IMG/VR virus record: IMGVR_UViG_3300025853_000035
Location: 87,383 to 151,382 of that record
Direction: 5' to 3' (one strand)
DNA: 64,000 nucleotides
Origin: a virus
The notes beneath the pieces are model-generated. The model was not told the DNA's origin, did not search any database, and saw only the letters and a program-made list of their open reading frames with translations. Below are positions 27,701-37,600 of the stretch, piece after piece. The position numbers and the translations under genes were made by a program. How positions within the stretch are numbered: the first letter of the stretch is position 1; each line of letters opens with the position of its first letter.

Positions 27701-28366
27701 GGCAACGAGCTTACCAGACATCCCGGCAAAGCCTGTCGGCGTATCGGTAAGCTGGGCGAACGTCATCGACAGCGTGCGCCATTCGACCGCTGTTGCCGTT
27801 CCGTTGAGCACCAGATATTTGTTGGCGTTCCCGGTGTAGGAGGGGAAGACCGACACATCGACGAACTCGATTGCGTTCTCTTCGAGATTGACCGCGAGCA
27901 CCCGGCCGGCATTGCCGGCGTAGGTTCCCGGCGAGTCATTCAGGCTCATGAACGAGACCGGCACTTCCGGCTCGGCCGCGACGATCATGTCCTGTCCGTT
28001 GACAGCCGCGACCAAGCGCGCCTGTCCGTTCGGCACGACGACGGTGTCGCCGGTGCCGGAAGCGAACTGGACGGTAAGAGGCTGGGTGGAGGTGTTGCGG
28101 ACCACGAAGGTCCGGTTGAACGGGATGCCGTTGACTTCGTTCGGGAAGCGAAGCTGACAGGGTTCTGTCGCTTCGATCCCGTGGAAGATCATGTTGCGCG
28201 AAGCCTGCATCGCCGACAGCGAGTAGCTGTTGGCGGGGGCCAGCGAGACCGACAGGGTAGCGTTCGTCGCCGCTTCCAACGCGAGGATCGCGTCGTTAAT
28301 GGTGACTTCTTTCTGGTTCTGGGATGCGGAGACTTGATTGATCCCCAGAATCGGCGTTGTCGGCAT
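24776..28366 (-). CDS. Large repeat fibre (receptor-binding) protein
   Basis: 1196 residues from the ATG at 28366 (GAGGATAG upstream). N-terminal tail-attachment region shared with the fibre at 20406, knob-like repeats, and a discoidin domain (SSTRWRIRT...SVEGDLIGSWIEY). These are followed by 18 tandem ~30-residue repeats of the form DPEFIRDTIGAALVAG-x-G-(beta strand)-VDDAANTITI. A C-terminal tip (TIPFIYAPSLFYPGIMTAAG...) closes the protein. The repeats are typical of trimeric phage fibre shafts. Repeat number could change by recombination and alter fibre length. Confidence 0.8.
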   Translation of the reverse strand: MPTTPILGINQVSASQNQKEVTINDAILALEAATNATLSVSLAPANSYSLSAMQASRNMIFHGIEATEPCQLRFPNEVNGIPFNRTFVVRNTSTQPLTVQFASGTGDTVVVPNGQARLVAAVNGQDMIVAAEPEVPVSFMSLNDSPGTYAGNAGRVLAVNLEENAIEFVDVSVFPSYTGNANKYLVLNGTATAVEWRTLSMTFAQLTDTPTGFAGMSGKLVAVNPSETGVEFIDIPPIEAMSSVSSTRWRIRTVEAGAELQVGWGEIEMLDVDGFNRVASGVVTASSFDTGREAAYAFDGLTSEGNGWLSVEGDLIGSWIEYEFPTAQSIRNVRLYPINGFPEFSPAQFIIEAASGIEWVDLGQREPAAWESGISQTFSVNGIALETIEEAPSGGGTYARRNGEWEEISEVVRDTIGAALRAGSNVSISVNDTADTITISATNTTDPEVVRDTMAAALVAGANTQLVVDDNANTITINSITPGSTADPEFIRDTIGAALVAGTNIAITVNDSNDTITIHSTGTSDGEFIRDTIGTALRSGSGASIVVNDGADTITISADPEFIRDTIGDAVRSGVGVTVSVDDAANTITFAADPEYIRDTIGTALVAGTGTTVTVNDAGNTIAVNSDPEFIRDTVSEALVAGIGIAIAVDDDNNTITITATSSGGEGGFDAESVRDTIAAALVAGNGIQIAANDAADTITVATDPEYIRDTIGATLVAGANVTISVNDAANTITIAAASYDSEIVRDLIGATLVAGTGVTIAVDDAGNTVTISSAGIDLETVRDAIGTTLVAGDGITIDVNDTANTVTISATGTGGTTDAEYIRDTIGAALVAGTGTTVTVDDDANTIKVNATFGAEEALDLIGASLVGGPYVTVTPDDAANSIQIDVTPDPEAVRDTVAAALVAGQGIEIVHNDFMNSITITNLGLGTQDAETIRDVMMAAFRPRNGVLITEDDGNNLIYVESDPEFIRDTIGATMQAGAGMSVTVDDTANTITLGMNTESLIDTVAASVSGASGAVVTYDDPNNVINFAVDPEFIRDTVGATLVAGAGVGIGVNDAANTITISATGSATIPFIYAPSLFYPGIMTAAGVILLRHAFVTEAQLPANCAGSQGGASALASLSAVYKLQRAAAATPTVFSDVGTITYSTGSLTPTFATAGAAVITFSAGDILQVVSPDSPDATLANINLTFLLNRIS

Positions 28367-28390
28367 ACTATCCTCAATTGACAGTGTGTT

Positions 28391-28419
28391 CACTTAAACT
28401 GTCGGTGCTCGAAAGTCAA
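28391..28419 (-). promoter_or_regulatory. Possible promoter of the large fibre gene
   Basis: Minus strand TTGACT (28419-28414) overlaps the stop codon of the tip-protein gene. A 17-bp gap containing ACCGACAGTT precedes TAAGTG. The ACCGACA element is clear; the -10 is poor. Confidence 0.5.
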
Positions 28420-31400
28420 TAGACTTCGGTCATGTTCCAGCGGTTGGTGTCGATGCGTTCGAAGTGCATCCATTTGGGTGTGCCGTCCGCATACCCCGTC
28501 TCATATGCCTTGAGCAGGAAGCCCGTAGCGCCACCAAGAGAAGCGAGTGGGAAGGTGACAACCGGCGGGATGTCCAGCCCGGCCGCGTCAAACAACGGGA
28601 GCGGGGCGGAGATCGTCGGCGTCTTGACGGTTGCCGTGTCGTTCAAGGTGAGTCCGGCCCAGACGCTCCACATGATACGGGCGCTTGCCTTGTCGCCCTC
28701 TCGATAGTGGATGAACTCGCCGCCGTCCCGCATCGGGTCGATCACCCGCGAGCGACGGCTCATGGTGATCGATACCGTCGTGCCGTCGTCCTCGATCCCG
28801 AAGTCCTCCGGGGTGTAAGGCATCAGATCGCGCGGAACCAGCTTGGAAGCGTAAGGGACCGCGTCTTCCACTGCACCGGTGTCCGGCACAGCCTTGAAGG
28901 TATCGGTCGTGTAATAATCTTCCGGCGGGCGGCTGTTTTTGATCAGGACCGATTCAGCCAGCAGGAGGAAGCGCTCACCCGGCTTGTGGTTGTTGACGGC
29001 ATAGTTGGTGCCACGGCGGGCACGCAGGATGCCAGACAGATGCCACGAACCGTCTTCCTGCTTCGCCGCGTCGCGGAACTGGATGATCTCCTCACCCACG
29101 ACAGCGGCGTTCAGGTAGTCGGTCAGCATATCCTCTTGCAGGACCGATTCCAGTTCGGCGTCGTCGTCGGTCAGGCGCACCCGGAGGACCGTCTGTTCGT
29201 CGGTGGACTCGTAGCTCTTGGTCTGCGGGAGGGCATTCACCACGAGGCCGGAGAGGTTGTCCGCCGAGATGTGGCCGATGGCTTCGAAATTGACCCCGCC
29301 GCCGGCATTCATGTAGAGGTAGGCCCCATTGAAGACCGGCGCGTCGGTGACCACCGTCAGATACAGCGTCGAGTTGCCGTCCGTGTTGTAGTCGATGTCA
29401 CGCAGCAACGGCGTGTTGATGACGAACGGCTGGCACGGGTAGGTGACCGGGATATATTGCACCGGTGCGTCGCCCGAGCTACCCACGGCGGTCGAGACAT
29501 AGGCGGCAGCGCGCTCGCTGACGGCATCGATTTCCATCGTGAAGTCAGCGCCGATGTTCACCGAGTTGAAGCGCATGGTGTAGGTCGTGCCGTCGCGAAG
29601 CTGGACCGAAGCAATGTCTGCCGGGTCATACTTCATGTAGCGCCACGGCAGCGTGAACTGGTAGCTCCAGCGGTTCGCCCACATCATCTTGAGAATCTTC
29701 TCGGCGCACTGCTTGGCGTTGGATGCCTGCCATGTGATCGGCAGTTCCATGATCTCTTCCTTCGCCGTCCACATGGTCGGGACAGGTGCGGAAACACGCT
29801 TGGCAGATTGAGTGTTCTGCTGATGGTCGCGGGCAACGTCGTAATAGTTGACCGAGACGCGCATCGGCATTTCGAGTTCCTGCGTCAGCGTTTCCTTGAC
29901 GGTCATGCCGTCATCGCCCGATCCGATCCAGTCCTCCGGGATGGTGACAGCCGTGGTCAGGCCGCGCGAGCGCAGCTTGAGCCGGTAGTCGCTCTCGAAC
30001 CCGTCGAACAGGTAGCCGGTGGCAAGCTGCTTGAGGGCATCGCGCGCCGAGCATTCGCGATCGATCAGGTAGCCGACGAGGCTCCCTTCCGACAGTTCCG
30101 TGAAGTCGAGGTCATCGTTGGTCAGGACGCCGCTGCGAAGGCAGATGGCGCGGGCGACGTTCTCCACCGTGCTGGCTTCGCCGGTCGATCGGAAATAGAC
30201 GCGCCGGTAGGCGTTCTGCGTGGCCATGACCAAGCTGCCGGACTGGTCGTCCCAATACTGGTTGCCGCCGGCGGCTGCTGCCGATCCCCACTGCATATCT
30301 GTGGTGGAAATACCCTTGTTGAGGGTCAAGGCTCCGGTCTGGATGTCGATCTCTTGGAACAACGCCCCGGTGGACAACGTGTAGGTATACCAGCCGAAGG
30401 AGCCGCCAGCGATCCGGCTGTGCTTCATGTCCGTCGGTGGTTTCAGGTTCGCAGGTGTGGTGACGAACTTGTAGGTGTTGTTCGGGACCGACCACTTGAA
30501 AGCGACAGCCACGCCGCTCTGGTTGATGCCCATCGCGAAGATGCAGTCGTCGGTCGGATCGTAAAGCACAACCCGAGGGGTGAAGCGTGTGTGTCCGGTC
30601 GGGACAAGATAAGCCGTGCGGCTGGACCAGCCGCTGGACTGAGTCCAGCGAGAACCATTCGCGTCAGTTGCGACGTTGCCTTTCGACCCGGCCGGGATGT
30701 TATAGATCAGGAGTTCGAGGCGGTTGTTCGCCGAGCGCCAGCCAATGATCTCCGAGGAGTTGTCGCCTTGACGGCCCGAGAATGCGTTGCTCGGGGTGAA
30801 GGGAGCCTTCTCGGTGAACACAGGGATGCTATCGTTCTGGGCGAAGCACCACACCGACCGGGTGTGGTCGAAGTGCATGTAATAGAGTTGCCGGCCGGTG
30901 CCGCCGTTGACATAGGTATGGCCTGCCGTCCCCAGCGCGCCATACTGCTCGATCAGGTTCCCGGAGGCATCGATGAACACGCCGCCCAGCGACGACCCGT
31001 CCTTACCGATCGTGTCCATTCGGCTGAACCCGTTCATCTCATACATCTCGATCGGGCGCGAGTTGCCGGTCCCGACTTCGGAGAAGTAGAGACCTGCGCC
31101 CGGAACGACATAATTGCCCGAGTTCCCGGATGGCGTGAACGCAGTGGTCCGCCCGCCGGACAGCGGGGTCGCATACATTTCGGCCATGGTGCCGAGGTCG
31201 AAGACCTTGACGGAGCCTCCGCCGACGTTCGCGTAGATGCGGCCGGTCTCCCAATCAGGATACCAAGTGCTGTAGATCGGCGAGGTTGCGCCCGACGACG
31301 TAGCAGCGATCGCAGGGAAGGCGGCTGCTTCGGTCTTGCTCACCTCGACGGTGATCGACGGGATGCGATTACCGAAATCGTCAAGCTGGAGCTTTTCGAA

Positions 31401-32000
31401 CACGAGATAGCACAGGCCACGGTGCGCCGAGACATTGCCCGCGCCCTTATGAGCCGAGATCAGCGAGTCAGGAAGCTGGTCTTCGGTGCCACGATAGACG
31501 CGGACCTTTACGCTCTTCTTGCCCTTCGATTTCGAACTCATCAAGGTGACCAAAGCGCTGCCAAAGTCGAAGTTACCGAACGTGCCACCGATGGTGCGTG
31601 AGGTGCTGCTCGATTGATCCCAGATCAGTTTGCCGTCGGCCCAGATACGCAGGACGTTCGTGATCGGTCCCCGGCACAGGCCGACGGCGAAGGTGGCGTC
31701 GTAGGTATAGGTCGTCTGCTTGGGGGCACCCTTACCGCCGCTCTTGTGCTTGGTTTCCTTGATGCCGGAGGTCCAGATCAGGTTCGTGCCAAGGCGGACC
31801 GTCCCATAGATTTCCGGGATGGCCGCGCCGTAGGTCGAGGCGGTGACCTTGAGGTCTTGCAGGCGCGGGCCTTTGATCGACGGACCGAACAGCAGGCCGC
31901 CCACCATGCCACCGAGTTGCATACCGATAGCAGCGCCCATCGGGCCGCCGACCAGAAAACCTGCGACGCCGCCGACGACGGTCATGACTAGCTGACCCAT
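28416..32000 (-). CDS. Tail tip / central attachment protein (J-like, GTA ORFG15-like)
   Basis: 1194 residues. The N-terminus (MGQLVMTVVGGVAGFLVGGPMGAAIGMQLGGMVGGLLFGPSIKGPRLQDLKVTASTYGAAIPEIYGTVRLG) is the hallmark of GTA-type tip proteins; then a Phage-tail_3-like region (CSARDALKQLATGYLFDGFE...) and a C-terminal fibronectin-like part. It starts by overlapping the NlpC stop (TAATG). It forms the distal tail tip and links to the fibres. Confidence 0.85.
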   Translation of the reverse strand: MGQLVMTVVGGVAGFLVGGPMGAAIGMQLGGMVGGLLFGPSIKGPRLQDLKVTASTYGAAIPEIYGTVRLGTNLIWTSGIKETKHKSGGKGAPKQTTYTYDATFAVGLCRGPITNVLRIWADGKLIWDQSSSTSRTIGGTFGNFDFGSALVTLMSSKSKGKKSVKVRVYRGTEDQLPDSLISAHKGAGNVSAHRGLCYLVFEKLQLDDFGNRIPSITVEVSKTEAAAFPAIAATSSGATSPIYSTWYPDWETGRIYANVGGGSVKVFDLGTMAEMYATPLSGGRTTAFTPSGNSGNYVVPGAGLYFSEVGTGNSRPIEMYEMNGFSRMDTIGKDGSSLGGVFIDASGNLIEQYGALGTAGHTYVNGGTGRQLYYMHFDHTRSVWCFAQNDSIPVFTEKAPFTPSNAFSGRQGDNSSEIIGWRSANNRLELLIYNIPAGSKGNVATDANGSRWTQSSGWSSRTAYLVPTGHTRFTPRVVLYDPTDDCIFAMGINQSGVAVAFKWSVPNNTYKFVTTPANLKPPTDMKHSRIAGGSFGWYTYTLSTGALFQEIDIQTGALTLNKGISTTDMQWGSAAAAGGNQYWDDQSGSLVMATQNAYRRVYFRSTGEASTVENVARAICLRSGVLTNDDLDFTELSEGSLVGYLIDRECSARDALKQLATGYLFDGFESDYRLKLRSRGLTTAVTIPEDWIGSGDDGMTVKETLTQELEMPMRVSVNYYDVARDHQQNTQSAKRVSAPVPTMWTAKEEIMELPITWQASNAKQCAEKILKMMWANRWSYQFTLPWRYMKYDPADIASVQLRDGTTYTMRFNSVNIGADFTMEIDAVSERAAAYVSTAVGSSGDAPVQYIPVTYPCQPFVINTPLLRDIDYNTDGNSTLYLTVVTDAPVFNGAYLYMNAGGGVNFEAIGHISADNLSGLVVNALPQTKSYESTDEQTVLRVRLTDDDAELESVLQEDMLTDYLNAAVVGEEIIQFRDAAKQEDGSWHLSGILRARRGTNYAVNNHKPGERFLLLAESVLIKNSRPPEDYYTTDTFKAVPDTGAVEDAVPYASKLVPRDLMPYTPEDFGIEDDGTTVSITMSRRSRVIDPMRDGGEFIHYREGDKASARIMWSVWAGLTLNDTATVKTPTISAPLPLFDAAGLDIPPVVTFPLASLGGATGFLLKAYETGYADGTPKWMHFERIDTNRWNMTEVY

Positions 32001-32416
32001 TAGTAATCAAATCCCTTGAAGCGGCGAATTTCGATCAGCAGGCGCGGCCACTCGTGGAGGAAAGGCTCCTCCATGACCTGCCCGACCGAAGCGTTGGAAT
32101 GGATGAATCCGAGCACGCCCTGATACTCGGTGAAGATGCCAATGTGGCAGGGCTGGGAACTGCCCCGGAAGATCGCCATGGTTCCCGGCAGCGGCTCGAT
32201 CTCGGGGAGGGTGTTGTCGCGGATGTGGCCGAGGAACTTCTCAGGGTCAGGCGATCGGCGGTAGCCCTGCATGTCCGCGATGGGCGAACCGGCGTCGGCC
32301 GTCGCACAGACGATGAGACCGGCGCAATCGATACCAGCACGATTGCGGCCTTGGTGCATCCACTTGCAGCCCATATAGCTGCGGGCGGCTTCGATCAGAT
32401 CATGATTACTTGGCAT
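32000..32416 (-). CDS. NlpC/P60 family tail peptidase
   Basis: 138 residues. C31 in GIDCAGLIV and H91 in QPCHIGIF form the catalytic Cys-His of NlpC/P60 cell-wall peptidases. GTA ORFG14-like, in the canonical place after the DUF2163 gene. It probably cleaves peptidoglycan peptides during DNA entry. It overlaps both neighbours. Confidence 0.85.
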   Translation of the reverse strand: MPSNHDLIEAARSYMGCKWMHQGRNRAGIDCAGLIVCATADAGSPIADMQGYRRSPDPEKFLGHIRDNTLPEIEPLPGTMAIFRGSSQPCHIGIFTEYQGVLGFIHSNASVGQVMEEPFLHEWPRLLIEIRRFKGFDY

Positions 32417-33911
32417 CGGGATACTTCATGTATTCGTCGTTGCCGGGGATGTAGTCCTCCGCACGACGGTTGATGACGTTGTTGTAGAGCTTGCACCGGG
32501 CGAGGGAGCCGTCGCATCCTTGGGTGATCTCGAAGGTGTCGCCAACCGCGATCGCGTAGGACATGCTCTCGAACAAGGTGACCGTGTTCGTGTCGTCCGC
32601 ATAGTCGGTGATCTCGACCACGCGGCCCATATTGCGCCCTGACAGCCACTTGATCGTCCCGCCCTCGTAGGTCGAGACGGAGTTGTAGGGCGGCGGAATA
32701 TCGACCGGCACGTCCGCGATGTTGATCGGAGTGTCGTCACCCGACCCCAGCCCCCAGATGGCCGACTGGCCAGCGGCGGTGAAGACGTGCGAGCAATCCT
32801 TGGCGACGCCCCATTCGAGGTTGAAATAGGCCGTGCGGGCTTGTGCCAAATCCTTGATGCGATCGACGGCGTCGATGTCGTCGTCGGTATATTCCAAGGT
32901 GAAGGCGGTCGGCGCTTCCTCGAATCGCGAGGGGGTGATGATCTCGACGGTCTTCACATCGACCGGAGTGTCGAAGGTGAAGATCAGGCGGATGTCCGTC
33001 ATCTCAGTGACGGTGTCCGGGATCAGCGTGGTGCGCCAGCCCGTGTCCATGCGGGCGTCGCGCGCCTTCTTCGGGCCGCGTCCCTTGACGATCTCCTTGT
33101 AGGTGCCCTCGTCGTAGTCATACTCGCTGGCGTCATCCACCTCGTTCAAGGCTTTCTGGATCGACTTGTCCTTGCTCACCAGATAGGCCATGTCAGTGAC
33201 CCGGCCGCCTTCGATGAGATTACCCTGCTGGTCCCACAGACGCACCTCGGCGATGCCGACGATCTGTCCCAAGGGGAACCCATAAGGGTGGATCGCCCAT
33301 GTCTTGTGAGCACCGGCTGAGGTCCCGGTCGTCGGTGCGTCCGGGAGCGCGCTGGCCGCGAAGCTGTCAAAACCGGAACTGGACGTGACCGTCCCGCTGT
33401 TGGTGAAGTCAGCGATGTTGAGCTTGCAGCGGGAATCGCAGAAGTCCGCCCGGCACTCCGGCGAATAGACTTCGATGAAGTTGTGCGACAGCGCTTGGGC
33501 GAGGCCGCGAATCTCGGTGGTGAAGGTGCCGTTGTTGAGCAGCGAGACTTCACCAAACCACCCACGACGGACGCGGAGAATGCCTTGGCTCAGGTCTGCC
33601 CAATTGACGACGAAGACATACACATCGGCGCGGTTGAACAGGCCGGCGCGCAGATCATATTCGGTCATGCGGTCGGAATCGAGGATGCCGCTGACATCGA
33701 GATTGGCGACGGAGAAGTCGGACGAAGTCGCGATCGCGGTGCGGTTGTAGCTGGCCTCGGCCTCGTAGAGGACATCGTCGATGAAGATGTCGCGGTCGTG
33801 GTCCGTGAAGCCGAAGACGACACCGTCCCGACGCACGATCTTCCAGCACGAGCAAAGCGTGGTGACTTCCTGATCGAGGTGATCAGAGAGGGCGGCGGAG
33901 ATTTCTTTCAT
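32406..33911 (-). CDS. DUF2163-type tail protein with a central insertion (GTA ORFG13-like)
   Basis: 501 residues. The first ~190 (YNRTAIATSSDFSVANLDVSGIL... FIEVYSPECRADFCDSRC) and the last ~90 (ending CDGSLARCKLYNNVINRRAEDYIPGN) are DUF2163. They are separated by an insertion of about 200 residues with a discoidin-like segment (TDIRLIFTFDTPVDVKTVEIITPSRFEEAPTAFTLEYTDD). Usual DUF2163 proteins are about 290 residues, so the insertion is unusual. Part of the tail tip. Confidence 0.8.
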   Translation of the reverse strand: MKEISAALSDHLDQEVTTLCSCWKIVRRDGVVFGFTDHDRDIFIDDVLYEAEASYNRTAIATSSDFSVANLDVSGILDSDRMTEYDLRAGLFNRADVYVFVVNWADLSQGILRVRRGWFGEVSLLNNGTFTTEIRGLAQALSHNFIEVYSPECRADFCDSRCKLNIADFTNSGTVTSSSGFDSFAASALPDAPTTGTSAGAHKTWAIHPYGFPLGQIVGIAEVRLWDQQGNLIEGGRVTDMAYLVSKDKSIQKALNEVDDASEYDYDEGTYKEIVKGRGPKKARDARMDTGWRTTLIPDTVTEMTDIRLIFTFDTPVDVKTVEIITPSRFEEAPTAFTLEYTDDDIDAVDRIKDLAQARTAYFNLEWGVAKDCSHVFTAAGQSAIWGLGSGDDTPINIADVPVDIPPPYNSVSTYEGGTIKWLSGRNMGRVVEITDYADDTNTVTLFESMSYAIAVGDTFEITQGCDGSLARCKLYNNVINRRAEDYIPGNDEYMKYPDAK

Positions 33912-33917
33912 GGGGGA

Positions 33918-34529
33918 TCAGCGCGGCTTGAGTTCGACGAGGGGGATCGACGGCCACGACATCAGTTCATAATCGTCGTGGGTGACCAGCATTTCGTCGG
34001 TGTTGAAACGGACCGGGACATCGAACTCGCACTGCGCTTCGACCACCGCGTTGGGCGTCAGGCCGGATGCAGAGATGATGCCGGTGGTGGTGCTGATGGC
34101 GATCGGGTCTTGCGCTTCGCCGTTGACCCACCAGTGGACGGTATCGGGCACCAGCTTGAGCAGGGGGCGATCGTAATAGTGCGCGGTCAGCGGCTCGTAG
34201 CGCTTGTAAATCTGGAGTTCGACATCGCCGTCGGTGTCAACCTGACCGATCACCTGCCGATCCAGCGCGAAGTCCATCCAGTCCTTGAAGCGGAAGCCAT
34301 ATGCCTTGCCGCGCCGGGCGTGGAAGAAATCGAGCACGTCTTCCATCGCCTCGCGGTTCTTGACGCCATAGGAGGCGTCATAGGTGGCGCGAGCCAAGGA
34401 CCAGTCGATGTTGCGCTGCTCGTGACCCGAAGCCAGTTCGATCACGGTGGTCTTGAAGCCCGGACCACCGGAGGACCCATAAGAGATGTCCTCCGGGAAT
34501 CGGACTTCATGGAATTGTGCAATTTGCAT
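33918..34529 (-). CDS. DUF2460-type distal tail protein (GTA ORFG12-like)
   Basis: 203 residues. FHEVRFPEDISYGSSGGPGFKTTVIELASGHEQRNIDW and FFHARRGKAYGFRFKDWMDF are DUF2460 signatures. It forms the distal-tail ring next to the tape measure. AGGAATC precedes the ATG. A promoter lies just upstream, so the tip cassette has its own transcription start. Confidence 0.85.
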   Translation of the reverse strand: MQIAQFHEVRFPEDISYGSSGGPGFKTTVIELASGHEQRNIDWSLARATYDASYGVKNREAMEDVLDFFHARRGKAYGFRFKDWMDFALDRQVIGQVDTDGDVELQIYKRYEPLTAHYYDRPLLKLVPDTVHWWVNGEAQDPIAISTTTGIISASGLTPNAVVEAQCEFDVPVRFNTDEMLVTHDDYELMSWPSIPLVELKPR

Positions 34530-34556
34530 GAAGATTCCTGCTTGAATGAGCCTGAC

Positions 34557-34598
34557 CGTCTACTGACAATGTCGGTGCATGTCAAGTTAGAATGTCGG
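34557..34598 (-). promoter_or_regulatory. Promoter with two ACCGACATT elements before the tail-tip cassette
   Basis: Minus strand: ACCGACATTCTAACTTGACA, then TGC, a second ACCGACATTGTCAG as spacer, then TAGACG (34562-34557). The -35 is 34585-34580 and the spacer is 17 bp. The elements repeat every 23 bp. This is the best example of the phage promoter type. Confidence 0.8.
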
Positions 34599-34604
34599 TC
34601 AGGC

Positions 34605-37600
34605 TCAGTTGTTGCGGCGGTAGGCGCGAGCGGCCTGTGCGTGCATGTTCGAGGCAATCTGCTGGTCGCTCTTGCGGAACGAGTTCGCGTCTGGCGTCTG
34701 GATGTTGAACACCTGATTGACCTGCGTGCCCTTCTTGGCTGCGCCACCCAGATCAACCGGGACCTTGCGGCCACGGCTCAGCGGAATGACGGCCTCGTTG
34801 TCGTGCAGGACGGCCGGGATGCCGCCGCTGGTGTTCGCCGTGCCTTCCTTGTAGTGAGGGGCATTGACGAACATCGACGGGGTCGCGAAGCTCTTGGTCA
34901 CCGGCGAACCGACGATACCACCTTCCTTGAAGCCGCCCAGATAAGCGCCGCCGACGGTGCCGGCGATGGTGCCCAGAGCGCCACCGATAGCCGCGCCGGT
35001 CTTGCCGCCGATGGCCTTGCCGAGCGTGCTGCCCAGCATACCGCCAACAGCGCCGAGGGTGCTGCCCATACCGCCGCCCGTGCCGCCCGTCATCTGCTGC
35101 GCCAGCATCTGGGCGAACATCTGGGAGATACCAGCGATCGGGCCGTTGAACGCTGACGAGAAGGACGCGCCGATCGCCGGCATCAGGCTGGTCAGCGAGG
35201 AGCCGAAGGTTTGCGCCGTCTGGGTCGCAGCCTCGGTCACCGCCGGAGGAGGCGTGCTCGATCCGGTGGTGGAGGTGGTGGTGCCTGCGGCGTTTCCGCC
35301 CGTGATCGACGCCACGGCGTTCACGATCGTCGAAGCCGGGTCGGTTCCCGACACGGCTGCATTGTTCGGAAGGCCGGTGGTCGGGTTGATGGCCGTCTGC
35401 TGGCCAGTCGTCGGACTGATCCCGTTGACAAGCTGGACCCACATGGCCGAAGCGGCGGACGAACCCAGCGGGGCCGCCTGCTTCGGCTCATACTTACCAA
35501 GGCCGATCATTTCGAACAGCTTGCCCATCGGCGAGGCGGTCCCGTTCTCACGGTCCTCCTTGCTCGTGAACATCTTGGTGATGCCTTCGGTGATCTTCTG
35601 CGACGAGGCACGGATCAAGCCCTGCTGGATCGTGTCGAAGATCGCCTTGAAGCTGAACTTACCCTTCGTTCCGAGATTGAAAAGCTGATCTTCCAGCGAC
35701 TGGAGGACATTCTTGTCAAGCTCGTTTGCAGCTTCGCCAACCGACTTGAGGCCGTTGAGGTAGCTGCGGATGCCGTTGTTCTCGAAGAACTCCTTGTTGC
35801 GCTTCAACTGGTCGTTGAGGCTCGACAGGGCTTCGGCCTGACGGACATAGCCCTGAATCTGGGCCTGCGTGACGGATTCGCCCTTCTCCAGACGCGTGCG
35901 GACTTCCTCCAGCACGTCCGAATAGATGCTCTGCTGGCTCGCGTTGAGCATCAGCACCGCATTTTCTTCACGCATCTGGCGAAGACGCGTCGCGCCAAAG
36001 GCGGCGTTCTCGGCCGCTTGAGCCTTCTGGTAGTTGAGGGCCGCCAGATTACGGTTGGTGGCGGCGGTCAGTGCGTCCGTCTGTTCCTTGGTGAGCTTGG
36101 TGATGTCGGCGCTGGCGAGCAGGCGCGTGTTGAACTCCGCTGTCGCGGCTTCGGCGCTGACGGTGCCTGCACGCAGACCACGCAGCGTGTCGGTGAAGCC
36201 GACGAACTGGTCCTTCGACATAAGGCCCTTGGCCCCTGCCTGCATGTCCGCAGCGAAGTCGATGTTCAGCTTGATCGCCGGGCTGTTGTCAGCCAGACGG
36301 TTCATCGCCCGGTCGAGGTAAACCAACTGGCGGTCGATCTGCTTGATCGTCGCGTCCTTTACGGCGTCCTCGTAATCCGCCTGCTGAGCGCGCAACATGT
36401 CGATGATGCCTTGGACATCCGTGCCGTAACGGTTCTTGAGTTCCGTCAGCGTCTTTTGCGAGATCGCGCCCGGCTGCTCCAGCGACTTGATCAGGCTGTC
36501 AGCGCTGACCTTCCCCGCCTTGAAGTCGGTCTGGAGGTTCTGCGACCACTGCTTGAACGAGCCATCGTTGAGAAGCGTGCGAGCTTCGGAGGTCAGGTCC
36601 GCGACATAGTCCTGCGACAGCTTCCACAGGTCGTTGGACTCCGACAGCTTACGCATCAGACCATCGACAGCCGTGGACAGTGCCTTGGCTTCGCGCGCGG
36701 CCTTACCTGCGCCGTCACCCTTTTCGGTCGGCGTGACACGGTCTGGCTTGGTGACACCAGCCGCCCAGCGCTCGCGGTCTCGCTTCATACCATCGACGAT
36801 GTCCATGGTCGTGGTGCCCTGCGCCTGTGCGAGGGTGGCTTCGGCTTGTGCAAGGGTGTTGCGGTTGGTTGCGACAGCCGAGCGCTTGTCTTCGACGCTC
36901 GGATCGATGCCGCTCCACGACGAGAACTGCTCGCCATAACCACGCAGGGTGGAATAGGTGCCGAGGACGCCCTTCTGGAACCAACCACGACCGTTCTTGC
37001 GGAGGTTCCGCCCCTGTGCGAACAACTCGTCCGGCGTTTCCATCTGCGACGCGGTAAGGTTGGCGCGAGCCTCGGTGACTGCCAGCTTCGCCTTCTCGAT
37101 CGCGAGGTTGCGCACAGCATCAGCCTGCGACCACAGGCCGCCGGTGACTTCGTCCATCTTCTGGCGATAGATTTCCATCGCCGTCGTCACGAGACCCATG
37201 ACGCCACCAAGGCCGGACTGCTTGTTCCGTGCTTCGATCGCCGCCGCGTTGTTGAGATACAGTGACGTGGTCACCTCATTGAGGCGATCCTTGATCTTCT
37301 TCGATGCCTCTTCGGTCCCCGTGATCGCCTTGGTGCCCTCGTTCCACTGGTCCCAGAGCATATAGCCCGACGCCGCGACAGCAGCCATCGTCAGGATCAC
37401 CGGACCGCCCAGCAGGTTGACCAGCCCACGCAGACCAGCAGCAGCAGCAAGACCAGCGTTGTTCAGCGTCATCAGCGATGCTGCCGTCGCGGCGAAGCTG
37501 AGGCCAGCAGCGCGTGACACGGCGATGGAGGTGGCGACACTGTTGCGGAACGCCAGCATCGAAGTCGCAGCGACGCGAGCATAGCCGCTCAATCCCTGCA

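Noticed and set aside
28464-31601. Very long plus-strand open frame (1045 codons) opposite the tail-tip gene
   Set aside because: Antisense shadow of a GC-rich conserved tail-tip gene; no ribosome site, protein-like composition or family.
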